Origin: Flavobacterium psychrophilum
GTDB lineage: Bacteria > Bacteroidota > Bacteroidia > Flavobacteriales > Flavobacteriaceae
Direction of reading: 5' to 3'
DNA: 6,736 nt
NCBI GenBank assembly: GCA_020720185.1
Contig: DYPB01000099.1
Location: forward strand, 1 to 6,736
A program made the translations under genes and the position numbers. Below are positions 1 through 5,331 of this stretch, in pieces (within the stretch, counting starts at the first letter, position 1; the number at the start of each line of letters is the position of its first letter). Below the pieces are notes generated by a model. That model saw only the letters and a list, made by a program, of their open reading frames with translations. It was not told the DNA's origin and made no database searches.

Positions 1-14
1 CGTTAGCGGTCAGC
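1..14 (+). other. Right half of an attC-like site; 5' end of cassette 1
   Basis: The window opens with C followed by GTTAGCGGTCAGC. The GTT triplet at 2-4 matches the G|TT crossover triplet at the right ends of the two complete attC-like sites downstream. GTTAGCGGT is complementary to ACCGCTAAC at 2366-2374, just after the last gene of this cassette. That is the relation expected between the two ends of one integron cassette. The rest of this attC lies upstream of the window. Confidence 0.7.
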
Positions 15-45
15 TTAACCGACGAAAACGCATAGACAAACTTTG

Positions 46-2070
46 ATGAAAAAAATAGACCTTCATACACATACAATTTCAACAGTTAGTGACTATGACT
101 TTACGTTTGACCTTTCAAAAGTTAAAGAATACGTTGACAAACTTAAAATAGACGCACTAGCAATTACTAACCATAATGTTTTTGATATGAATCAATACAA
201 TCAAATCAAAAACTCATTGACAATTCCTGTTTTTCCAGGTATAGAAATTGATTTAGAAGGTGGACATTTATTGCTAATTACAGACATTAATGAATTTGAA
301 CTTGTAAACTTTGACGAAAAATGCAAGAAAGTTTCAGAGCTTATCAAAACTAAAGACGACAGCATAACCCTTTCTCAATTCCATAATATCTTTCCTGCGA
401 ATGAGCTCAATAAATATATTCTTATTCCACATTACGACAAAAGCCCTGAAATTAAGCAAGCAACAATAACAGCTTTACAACCACATATCACTTCAGGAGA
501 AGTTGCAAGTGTGTCAAAGTTTAAACGAATGTTAAAAGAACAGAACGGGCTTACGCCCGTTTTATTCAGTGATATGCGTTTTAAAAGCGATTTGAAAGAC
601 TTTCCTACACGACACACATTCGTTGATTTGAAAGACATTTCATTGGCAGGTATAAAATCCTGCTTGACAGATAAAACAAAAATTTCGTTAACTAAAGAAA
701 GTGGTAATGACTTTTTTCAAGCGACAGATGACGGTTTAGAATTATCAACAGGATTAAATATTGTCTTAGGGGAACGGTCATCAGGTAAAACTGTAACGCT
801 TAACAAAATTTCTGCATCGACAGGAAATGCAAAATACATTAAGCAATTTTCATTACTACAAAATGACGAAGAAACATTTAATCAAACAAACAATTCACGT
901 TTAAGTTTAATAAACAATAACTACTTAAACGAATTTAAATCTGTAATTGAAGACGTTGTCCGAATTGATACTAAACAAAATCATTTGGATATAGAGAATT
1001 TTTTGGATTCATTGAAAAAGTTTGCAACTGAAAACGAGAAAAAAGATTTGTTTTCTAAATGCACTTTGTTTAGCGAAGATATTTTTTCAATTGATGATTT
1101 GAAAAATCTCGATAAGATTATAGAATCAGTTATTACATTGATTGAAAATAACGAATATCAGGATATTATTACCAAATATATTTCTACTGAAAACCTAAAG
1201 AACTTATTATTTGAATTAATAAATAAAGCCATTTCTTCAAAAAAAGAAAATGAAGAAAAGAATTGGCTCAATTCTATTATCAAAGACATCAAAAGGGAGC
1301 TCGGAATTAAAACCACCAATTCAATTATTGGAGAAATTGATTTTTACAAAATTGCACTTGATGAAATAAAAGTTAGAAAATTCGCAGAAGTAGTAAATGA
1401 ATTAAAAGTTGATAGACAAATTAATCGTGAAGAGCTAGGCAAATTTTCAATTGTAACATCAACCCAAATAATTGTTGGTGCTTCTGATTTACAGAAAATA
1501 GCAAAAGATAAGAAAGCTTATAGCCAAGCGTTTAATAATTACGGGAATCCTTATGAATACCTTTTGAAACTGAAAGAAACAGGTGTTGAAGAAGCAAGTT
1601 TGCACAAATTTTTTATTAAAATAGAATCTGAAACATTAAACCAAGACGGATTTAAGGTTTCAGGTGGCGAGCGTTCAGAATTCAACTTAATACACGAAAT
1701 TAAGGATGCAACGAAATACGACATACTTTTAATTGATGAACCCGAATCATCCTTTGATAATCTTTTCCTAAAAAAAGAAATAAACACATTAATCAAAGAT
1801 ATTTCTCAATTAATGCCTGTTGTTGTTGTAACTCATAATAACACTGTTGGAGCTTCTATAAAGCCTAATTTTATAGCTATAACAAAAAAAAGCGTTGAAA
1901 ACAGAGAAATTACATATCGTGTTTTTACAGGTTACCCATCGGACAAAGAATTAAATTGTTCGGACGGCACTAAAATCAAAAATTATGATACAATCTTAAA
2001 TTGTTTAGAAGCAGGAATTGATGCATATACTGAACGTAATACTCAAACATATGAAATACTTAAAGATTGA
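46..2070 (+). CDS. PHP-domain phosphoesterase fused to ABC/SMC-type ATPase (TrlF/Ppl-like, probable defence protein)
   Basis: The protein has 674 residues and two fused parts. Residues 1-210 form a PHP (polymerase and histidinol phosphatase) metal-dependent phosphoesterase domain. Visible metal-ligand motifs are DLHTH (H7, H9), TNHN (41-44, family usually TDHN), GIEID (65-69), H74, PH at 128-129 and FSD at 174-176. Residues 230-640 form an ABC-type ATPase: Walker A GERSSGKT (242-249), ABC signature SGGERSEF (539-546), Walker B ILLIDEP (560-566), D-loop SSFDN (568-572) and switch histidine H597. The roughly 290 residues between Walker A and the signature are Lys/Glu-rich and probably include coiled coil. 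This order matches TrlF-family AAA-like ATPases and the anti-phage protein Ppl. I infer ATP-gated cleavage of a nucleic acid or nucleotide in the cytoplasm; the substrate is unknown. I chose ATG 46 over TTG 43 because MKKIDLHTHT is the usual PHP start. The next gene overlaps its end by 20 nt. Confidence 0.92.
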   Translation: MKKIDLHTHTISTVSDYDFTFDLSKVKEYVDKLKIDALAITNHNVFDMNQYNQIKNSLTIPVFPGIEIDLEGGHLLLITDINEFELVNFDEKCKKVSELIKTKDDSITLSQFHNIFPANELNKYILIPHYDKSPEIKQATITALQPHITSGEVASVSKFKRMLKEQNGLTPVLFSDMRFKSDLKDFPTRHTFVDLKDISLAGIKSCLTDKTKISLTKESGNDFFQATDDGLELSTGLNIVLGERSSGKTVTLNKISASTGNAKYIKQFSLLQNDEETFNQTNNSRLSLINNNYLNEFKSVIEDVVRIDTKQNHLDIENFLDSLKKFATENEKKDLFSKCTLFSEDIFSIDDLKNLDKIIESVITLIENNEYQDIITKYISTENLKNLLFELINKAISSKKENEEKNWLNSIIKDIKRELGIKTTNSIIGEIDFYKIALDEIKVRKFAEVVNELKVDRQINREELGKFSIVTSTQIIVGASDLQKIAKDKKAYSQAFNNYGNPYEYLLKLKETGVEEASLHKFFIKIESETLNQDGFKVSGGERSEFNLIHEIKDATKYDILLIDEPESSFDNLFLKKEINTLIKDISQLMPVVVVTHNNTVGASIKPNFIAITKKSVENREITYRVFTGYPSDKELNCSDGTKIKNYDTILNCLEAGIDAYTERNTQTYEILKD

Positions 2071-2359
2071 AAATAACAAGGGTTTTTATCGCATAGATAC
2101 AAACACAGAAAATTGGTTGGAACTTGACCAAATTAACAAAGAACATTTATTGTCTTTACTAAAATTTGCATCAACAGAAGATTTTGAAATGGACGAATAC
2201 GATGACGCATTACTTCAAAATCCTGCACACAACATAATATATAGAAATATACACGGTAAATTCAAAGACTTTTTAACTAACATAACAAGGTTTCAAGACA
2301 GCGTTGAAGCAACGTATAAAACAGCAATTGATAAATATAAATTACAACCAGAAGAATAA
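2051..2359 (+). CDS. Small protein of unknown function, partner of the PHP-ATPase
   Basis: This encodes 102 residues, starting MKYLKIENNKGFY. It is acidic in the middle (DFEMDEYDD) and carries an AHNIIYRNIHGKF segment followed by a probable amphipathic helix to the end. There is no signal peptide, membrane segment, cysteine cluster or recognisable enzyme motif, so it is probably a soluble helical cytoplasmic protein. I chose ATG 2051 because the upstream in-frame ATGs give an unconvincing N-terminus (MMHILNVILKH) lying deeper in the previous gene. The gene overlaps the last 20 nt of the PHP-ATPase gene without a clear ribosome binding site. This implies translational coupling and a joint function, for example as regulator, immunity factor or complex subunit; that role is inference only. 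The stop lies six bases before the cassette end repeat. Confidence 0.85.
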   Translation: MKYLKIENNKGFYRIDTNTENWLELDQINKEHLLSLLKFASTEDFEMDEYDDALLQNPAHNIIYRNIHGKFKDFLTNITRFQDSVEATYKTAIDKYKLQPEE

Positions 2360-2367
2360 AGCCGAAC

Positions 2368-2499
2368 CGCTAACAGGCGTTTGGCAAGATTGCGAATTTT
2401 GTGGTGAATTCACGTTTATTTCTCGCAAGAAATTTTATCTTTGATAGAAAATAATCGGTTCCGAAGTTCGCAACCTCGCCAAGCGCCGGAACGTTACCT
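2368..2499 (+). repeat. attC-like recombination site 1 (cassette 1/cassette 2 junction)
   Basis: This 132-nt imperfect inverted repeat is much richer in GC than its surroundings. The outer box CGCTAAC (2368-2374) faces GTTACCT (2493-2499). The arms 2376-2396 and 2467-2487 pair over 18 of 21 positions, leaving two A-C mismatches and one G-T wobble. The centre, 2397-2466, holds smaller palindromes: GTGAATTCAC at 2404-2413, and TTTCT/AGAAA at 2419-2432. The right arm has four more unpaired bases than the left between stem and GTT. The layout AAC-stem-loop-stem-GTT, the size (close to the Vibrio VCR) and the short distance from the preceding stop all fit integron attC sites. The outer boxes match only over TAAC/GTTA, while each matches the far end of its own cassette. 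Confidence 0.8.
2436..2443 (+). promoter_or_regulatory. Possible Bacteroidota -7 box inside the attC centre
   Basis: TATCTTTG matches the TAnnTTTG -7 consensus of Bacteroidota promoters exactly and lies 81 bases before the ATG of the cassette 2 gene. I find no TTG element at the usual distance upstream (about 2412-2416 reads ACGTT), so this is half a promoter at best. If active, it would let the loop of an attC site drive the following cassette. Confidence 0.3.
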
Positions 2500-2524
2500 G
2501 ATATTTTGCCAAAAAAACACACCT

Positions 2525-3031
2525 ATGAAAAGAATTTTAATTTTAACTTTTATAATAATAAGTAATTTATGCAACTCACAATATAGAACAAATGATAGAT
2601 TACCAGTAATTACAAAAAATAATGGTGTATTAATCAATGCTAAAAGTTGTAAATATTATGTGTTATCAAAAAGTGAGTGTAAAAAAATTAAAGATATAAA
2701 AATAGACACTATAAATAACATATATCTGAATGTAGTTTATTCTAATGATTTAAAATATATAAATTCAAAAACATTTAATGATAATGTTATTACAAAAGAT
2801 TTATCAAAAAAAATGAAAGAAGAAATAAGAATTGATGAATATGGTACTAATAAATTAGCATTAAACATATCTTACTTTAAAGAAAAAAATATTGTTCAAT
2901 TCTATTTTTATGAAATATACATTTATAAACAAGATTATATAAAAATGTATGGAAGTCCTAATCCTGAAGATAACAATAAATATTTTGAAACCGATAAATT
3001 AACTTTTAAACAATTCATAAATATTGAATAA
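2525..3031 (+). CDS. Small predicted secreted protein of unknown function
   Basis: This encodes 168 residues, starting MKRILILTFIIISNLCNSQ. The start has two basic residues, a hydrophobic core at 4-15 and a small polar end, which looks like a Sec signal peptide cleaved after NSQ in the style common in Bacteroidota. Cys16 is present, but NLC is a poor lipobox, so a lipoprotein is less likely. The mature part of about 150 residues is Lys/Asn/Ile/Tyr-rich, with two cysteines (in AKSCKYY and KSECKK) and a beta-rich stretch near the end (NIVQFYFYEIYIYK). I recognise no family. Upstream in-frame codons from TTG 2441 lie inside the attC hairpin and are not plausible protein. The product probably acts in the periplasm or outside the cell. 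The next ATG follows the stop directly, hinting at a former two-gene operon. Confidence 0.78.
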   Translation: MKRILILTFIIISNLCNSQYRTNDRLPVITKNNGVLINAKSCKYYVLSKSECKKIKDIKIDTINNIYLNVVYSNDLKYINSKTFNDNVITKDLSKKMKEEIRIDEYGTNKLALNISYFKEKNIVQFYFYEIYIYKQDYIKMYGSPNPEDNNKYFETDKLTFKQFINIE

Positions 3032-3151
3032 ATGAGATTAAACAGAACAAGACATTTTCTTTTAAAAAATTTAACTAAAAAATTTATTGAAAATAAAGAA
3101 AACCCAAATGATCAAGCCGACGTTGGTCGGCTTGATCATTTTCTGAAATAG
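3032..3151 (+). CDS. Short ORF directly after the secreted-protein gene, doubtful
   Basis: A 39-codon frame starts at an ATG immediately behind the TAA of the preceding gene (TAAATG). It begins MRLNRTRHFLLKNLTKKF, basic and helical in character, and ends in a TAG just past a perfect hairpin whose sequence forms its last third. The abrupt end in the hairpin suggests it may be the 5' part of the broken gene downstream, which continues in another frame. It could also be noncoding sequence. No function can be assigned. Confidence 0.3.
   Translation: MRLNRTRHFLLKNLTKKFIENKENPNDQADVGRLDHFLK
3106..3145 (+). terminator. Strong hairpin, possible intrinsic terminator
   Basis: The arms AAATGATCAAGCCGAC (3106-3121) and 3126-3141 are perfectly complementary over 16 bp and enclose a GTTG loop. 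The stem is followed by only a short T run ending TTTTC, with A residues on the other side. It sits 75 bases after the stop of the secreted-protein gene, where a terminator would be expected. It also interrupts a likely reading frame, so it may instead be an inserted palindromic element. Each arm contains one GATC. Confidence 0.55.
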
Positions 3152-3153
3152 AT

Positions 3154-3512
3154 TTGCTATTAAAAAGTGGTAAAAATGACATAGAATTAGTATTGTCTGA
3201 ATTGGAGAAATCAGAAGAAATAGTGTTTTACAATCTAAAAGAAAAAGGCTGTTTTATAAATCCAAAAAATGGATTAAGTTCTTTTGTAGAAAAAAATATT
3301 TAAGAAAAAACGAAGAAATAATAATAAGTTGGTTTAAAAATTTAGTCCAAATATTTATTCCAATTGCGTCCTTAATAATTGCATATTTAGCATTGACTTT
3401 AAAAATCAACACGATTCGAAAAACAAATTCAAAAGAAATTAATGACATAGAACTAAAAGTAAAAGAATTGGAAAAGAAAATGAACATAATAAAAGAAAAA
3501 AACATCAGGTAA
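3154..3512 (+). pseudogene. Frameshifted gene for a small membrane-anchored coiled-coil protein
   Basis: Two frames join end to end. The first, from TTG 3154 (open from 3136), reads LLLKSGKNDIELVLSELEKS and stops at TAA 3301. The second is open from 3201 to TAA 3510 and has no usable start codon. A -1 shift at A AAA AAT (3291-3297) joins them as ..GLSSFVEKKYLRKNEEIII.., which reads naturally across the joint and gives about 119 residues. The joined product would have an N-terminal helical region, one membrane segment (VQIFIPIASLIIAYLALTL) and a C-terminal coiled coil (EINDIELKVKELEKKM). This could be a decayed gene, a programmed -1 frameshift, since the heptamer is of the slippery X XXY YYZ type, or a sequence error. 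The true 5' end is unclear and may lie at ATG 3032. The final stop lies inside the cassette end repeat. No family is recognised. Confidence 0.5.
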
Positions 3513-3640
3513 CAGTGGTTTGCAAAAATTGGGGTTTTAGTCTTGAATTTACACTTTGTTTTGTACTTTTATGTTCAGTGATTTACTCAAAGTTCAGGCT
3601 AACCAAATCCCCAACTTCTGCAAGCCACTAGACGTTGTGT
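3507..3640 (+). repeat. attC-like recombination site 2 (cassette 2/cassette 3 junction)
   Basis: The outer boxes are AGGTAAC (3507-3513) and GTTGTGT (3634-3640). The arms 3514-3534 and 3609-3629 pair over 18 of 21 positions, with two A-C mismatches and one G-T wobble, as in site 1. The 74-nt centre (3535-3608) can extend the stem through TTT/AAA and through ACTTTG (3553-3558) with CAAAGT (3588-3593). The right side has four unpaired bases (AGAC) between stem and GTT. Sites 1 and 2 share AACAG..GTTTG on the left and CAAGC..C...ACGTT on the right, while the rest differs. That pattern is expected for sites recognised mainly by shape. The stop of the preceding frame (TAA 3510-3512) is embedded in the left box. 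Confidence 0.8.
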
Positions 3641-3697
3641 GAAATGCCTTGCGAGACGCTGAAAAAACTGCATCTAATAAAATAATCTTTAAAAAAA

Positions 3698-3727
3698 TTG
3701 TTTCTGAAATTAATTTGACTATTTTTG
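3698..3727 (+). promoter_or_regulatory. Promoter of the restriction-modification operon
   Basis: TTG (3698-3700) and TATTTTTG (3720-3727) are separated by 19 bases and match the Bacteroidota -33 TTG / -7 TAnnTTTG promoter pattern. Transcription would start about ten bases before the regulator ATG at 3747, giving a very short leader. This is the best promoter match I found in the window. Confidence 0.6.
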
Positions 3728-3744
3728 TCAAAACAAATTTTGTC
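3715..3744 (+). promoter_or_regulatory. Likely operator of the XRE regulator
   Basis: The inverted repeat TTGAC-7 nt-GTCAA (3715-3731) overlaps the -7 box. In addition, TTTTGTC occurs as a direct repeat at 3723-3729 and 3738-3744, 15 bases apart, up to two bases before the regulator ATG. Binding here by the HTH protein would cover the promoter and start site. This is the arrangement expected for an autoregulated controller of a restriction-modification operon. Binding itself is inferred. Confidence 0.5.
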
Positions 3745-3746
3745 TT

Positions 3747-4055
3747 ATGGAAACATTTGGAGATATTATAAAAAACGAAAGAGAAAACAAAGGACTTTTA
3801 TTGAGACAAGTTGCATCTGCACTTGAAATTGATCAAGCAATTGTGAGTAAATTTGAGCGTGGAGAAAGAAAACCAACAAAAGAACAAGTTGAAAAATTTG
3901 CTGAATTTTATGATTTAGACAAAAATAATTTGGTTACAAGTTGGTTAAGCGATAAAATTGCAAACACAATTTTTTACGAGGAAAATATCGGAGAAGTTCT
4001 AAAAGTAGCAGAAGAAAAAGCAATTTACTTAAAAACTATTCACGATGGAAGATAA
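3747..4055 (+). CDS. XRE-family HTH regulator (controller-type protein of the R-M operon)
   Basis: This 102-residue DNA-binding protein has a Cro/CI-type helix-turn-helix at about residues 4-60. Helix 2 is LRQVASALEID and the recognition helix is QAIVSKFERGERKP, with the SKFERG pattern typical of XRE proteins. A C-terminal extension of about 40 residues (61-102) makes it longer than classical controller (C) proteins of around 80 residues and may aid dimerisation. The ATG lies just behind the predicted promoter and repeats. The end overlaps the methyltransferase start by 11 nt. As first gene of the operon it probably times methyltransferase against endonuclease expression and represses itself at high level. 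Repressor versus activator cannot be decided from the sequence. Confidence 0.9.
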   Translation: METFGDIIKNERENKGLLLRQVASALEIDQAIVSKFERGERKPTKEQVEKFAEFYDLDKNNLVTSWLSDKIANTIFYEENIGEVLKVAEEKAIYLKTIHDGR

Positions 4056-5331
4056 AATAAAAGTTGTAGAATTATTCGCAGGAGTTGGAGGATTTCGTCT
4101 TGGTTTAGAAGGTTGGAATAACAAATCTGCATCGTCAAATTATAAAGAAAATTTTGAAAGTCCTTATAAAATAGTTTGGAGTAATCAATGGGAACCATCA
4201 ACCAAAGTGCAACACGCATCAATGGTTTATGAAACTCGTTGGGACAAAAAAAGTCATTGTAATCAAGATATTTCAACAGTTGAAGTATCACAAATTCCTG
4301 ATCACGATTTGTTGGTTGGCGGTTTTCCGTGTCAAGATTATTCAGTTGCAACAACACTAAAAAACTCAAAAGGATTAATTGGAAAAAAAGGTGTTTTGTG
4401 GTGGTCAATTCACAAAATTTTGAGTGAAAAAGAAAATAAAACAAAATATTTATTTCTCGAAAACGTAGATAGACTTTTAATTTCACCATCGGGACAACGT
4501 GGACGAGATTTTGCAATAATTCTAAAAAGTCTAAACGATTTAGGTTATGCAGTTGAATGGAGAGTTGTAAACGCTTCAGAATACGGAATGCCACAACGAA
4601 GAAAAAGGATTTTTATTTTGGCTTATTTGCAAAATTCAACAATATATAACGAGATAAAAGAAACAAATCCTAAAGATTGGATATTGAAAGATGGAACTTT
4701 AGCAAACGCTTTTCCTGTTCAATCGAACAATATTTTATTTCCAAAAGAGTTTGAATTAAAAGGAGATATTGTTGAAATTTCAGAAAATTTCAACATAAAC
4801 GGCAAAACAGGAATGTTTGAAAATACAGGAATTATGATTGATGGAATTGTAACGACAATTAAAACAAAACCAAGTTACGAGGACAAATTTACAATCTTAA
4901 AAGACATAATTCAAAACGGAGAAGTAACTGAAGAATTCTACATAAACGAGGAAGATTTAGACAAATGGTTTTATCTGAAAGGTGCAAAAAAAGAAATGCG
5001 TAAAAACGCACAAGGTTTTGAATATAATTACAGCGAAGGTGGAATGATTTTTCCAGATTCATTAGACAAACCATCAAGAACCATTATTACAGGCGAAGGC
5101 GGAAAATCTGCATCGAGATTCAAACACGTTATAAAAACTGCAAAAGGTTACAGAAGATTGTCGCCAGTTGAATTAGAAAGATTAAATATGTTTCCTGATA
5201 ATCACACTAAATTTGATGGAATTACAGACACAAAACGTGCATTTTTTATGGGTAATGCTTTAGTTGTTGGTGTAATAGAAAAAATTGGAATTGCTTTAAC
5301 TCAAAAAATAAATAATGAAGTTACAGTATAA
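4045..5331 (+). CDS. DNA (cytosine-5-)-methyltransferase of a Type II R-M system (M.Sau3AI-like)
   Basis: This protein of 428 residues transfers a methyl group from S-adenosylmethionine to cytosine C5 in the recognition site and so protects host DNA. Motifs are in the usual order: motif I VVELFAGVGGFRLG (7-20, AdoMet binding), motif IV GGFPCQDYS (92-100, nucleophile C96), motif VI LENVD (138-142), motif VIII QRRKRIF (184-190), motif IX RRLSPVELERLNMFPD (370-385) and motif X MGNALVVG (402-409). The variable target-recognition region lies between about 200 and 365. The length is close to M.Sau3AI (about 410 residues). The partner endonuclease type suggests GATC with methylation of the C; this specificity is inferred. 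ATG 4045 overlaps the regulator gene by 11 nt, and the endonuclease start overlaps the 3' end by 17 nt, so translation is probably coupled. All key residues are present. Confidence 0.96.
   Translation: MEDKIKVVELFAGVGGFRLGLEGWNNKSASSNYKENFESPYKIVWSNQWEPSTKVQHASMVYETRWDKKSHCNQDISTVEVSQIPDHDLLVGGFPCQDYSVATTLKNSKGLIGKKGVLWWSIHKILSEKENKTKYLFLENVDRLLISPSGQRGRDFAIILKSLNDLGYAVEWRVVNASEYGMPQRRKRIFILAYLQNSTIYNEIKETNPKDWILKDGTLANAFPVQSNNILFPKEFELKGDIVEISENFNINGKTGMFENTGIMIDGIVTTIKTKPSYEDKFTILKDIIQNGEVTEEFYINEEDLDKWFYLKGAKKEMRKNAQGFEYNYSEGGMIFPDSLDKPSRTIITGEGGKSASRFKHVIKTAKGYRRLSPVELERLNMFPDNHTKFDGITDTKRAFFMGNALVVGVIEKIGIALTQKINNEVTV

Larger units (their letters stand above)
3..2493 (+). mobile_element. 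Integron-like gene cassette 1 (PHP-ATPase plus small partner)
   Basis: The unit runs from the G|TT junction at 2|3 to the G|TT junction at 2493|2494 and includes its 3' attC-like site. It holds two overlapping genes and very little else: 43 bases precede the first ATG, and six bases separate the last stop from the complementary end sequence. I see no TAnnTTTG promoter in the short leader, so expression probably depends on transcription from upstream, as for most integron cassettes. At about 2.5 kb with two genes it is larger than a typical one-gene cassette of under 1 kb. The boundaries are inferred from the end complementarity and the attC-like hairpin. Confidence 0.72.
2494..3634 (+). mobile_element. 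Integron-like gene cassette 2 (secreted protein plus broken gene)
   Basis: The unit runs from G|TT at 2493|2494 to G|TT at 3634|3635, including its 3' attC-like site. Its first bases GTTACCTGAT (2493-2502) are exactly complementary to ATCAGGTAAC (3504-3513). The GTT faces AAC, as in a circularised cassette. It contains one intact small gene and then, in 3032-3513, a hairpin and reading-frame fragments. Base composition is even more AT-rich than in cassettes 1 and 3, suggesting a different origin. Confidence 0.72.

Noticed and set aside
2018..2050. Longer start of the small partner gene at ATG 2018
   Set aside because: It would deepen the overlap with the PHP-ATPase gene and add an unlikely N-terminus. 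ATG 2051 is the simpler choice.
2368..2499. attC-like hairpin as a structured ncRNA or simple terminator
   Set aside because: The stem is not followed by a T run. A second site of the same geometry at 3507-3640 and the cassette-end complementarity are not explained by a terminator or RNA gene.
2441..2524. N-terminal extension of the secreted protein from TTG 2441
   Set aside because: These codons lie inside the attC-like hairpin and cross the cassette border. ATG 2525 gives a clean signal peptide.
3254..3505. 83-codon minus-strand frame with a hydrophobic, Phe-rich sequence
   Set aside because: It mirrors the plus-strand membrane/coiled-coil frame and its A-rich codons. The plus-strand reading gives a sensible membrane segment and heptad-like helix.
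2368..3640. The two hairpin regions as a CRISPR array or a pair of transposon ends
   Set aside because: They are only two copies about 1.1 kb apart with low sequence identity and no spacers. There is no transposase or target-site duplication. The G|TT and end-complementarity pattern fits attC better.
3828..3831. GATC sites in the regulator and methyltransferase genes as regulatory methylation sites
   Set aside because: GATC is a four-base site that occurs by chance. These copies lie within coding sequence away from the promoter, so no regulatory role can be supported.
4040..4594. 184-codon open frame on the minus strand within the methyltransferase gene
   Set aside because: It is the antisense shadow of a methyltransferase with all motifs intact. 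Its Leu/Gln-rich composition and lack of any domain mark it as non-coding.
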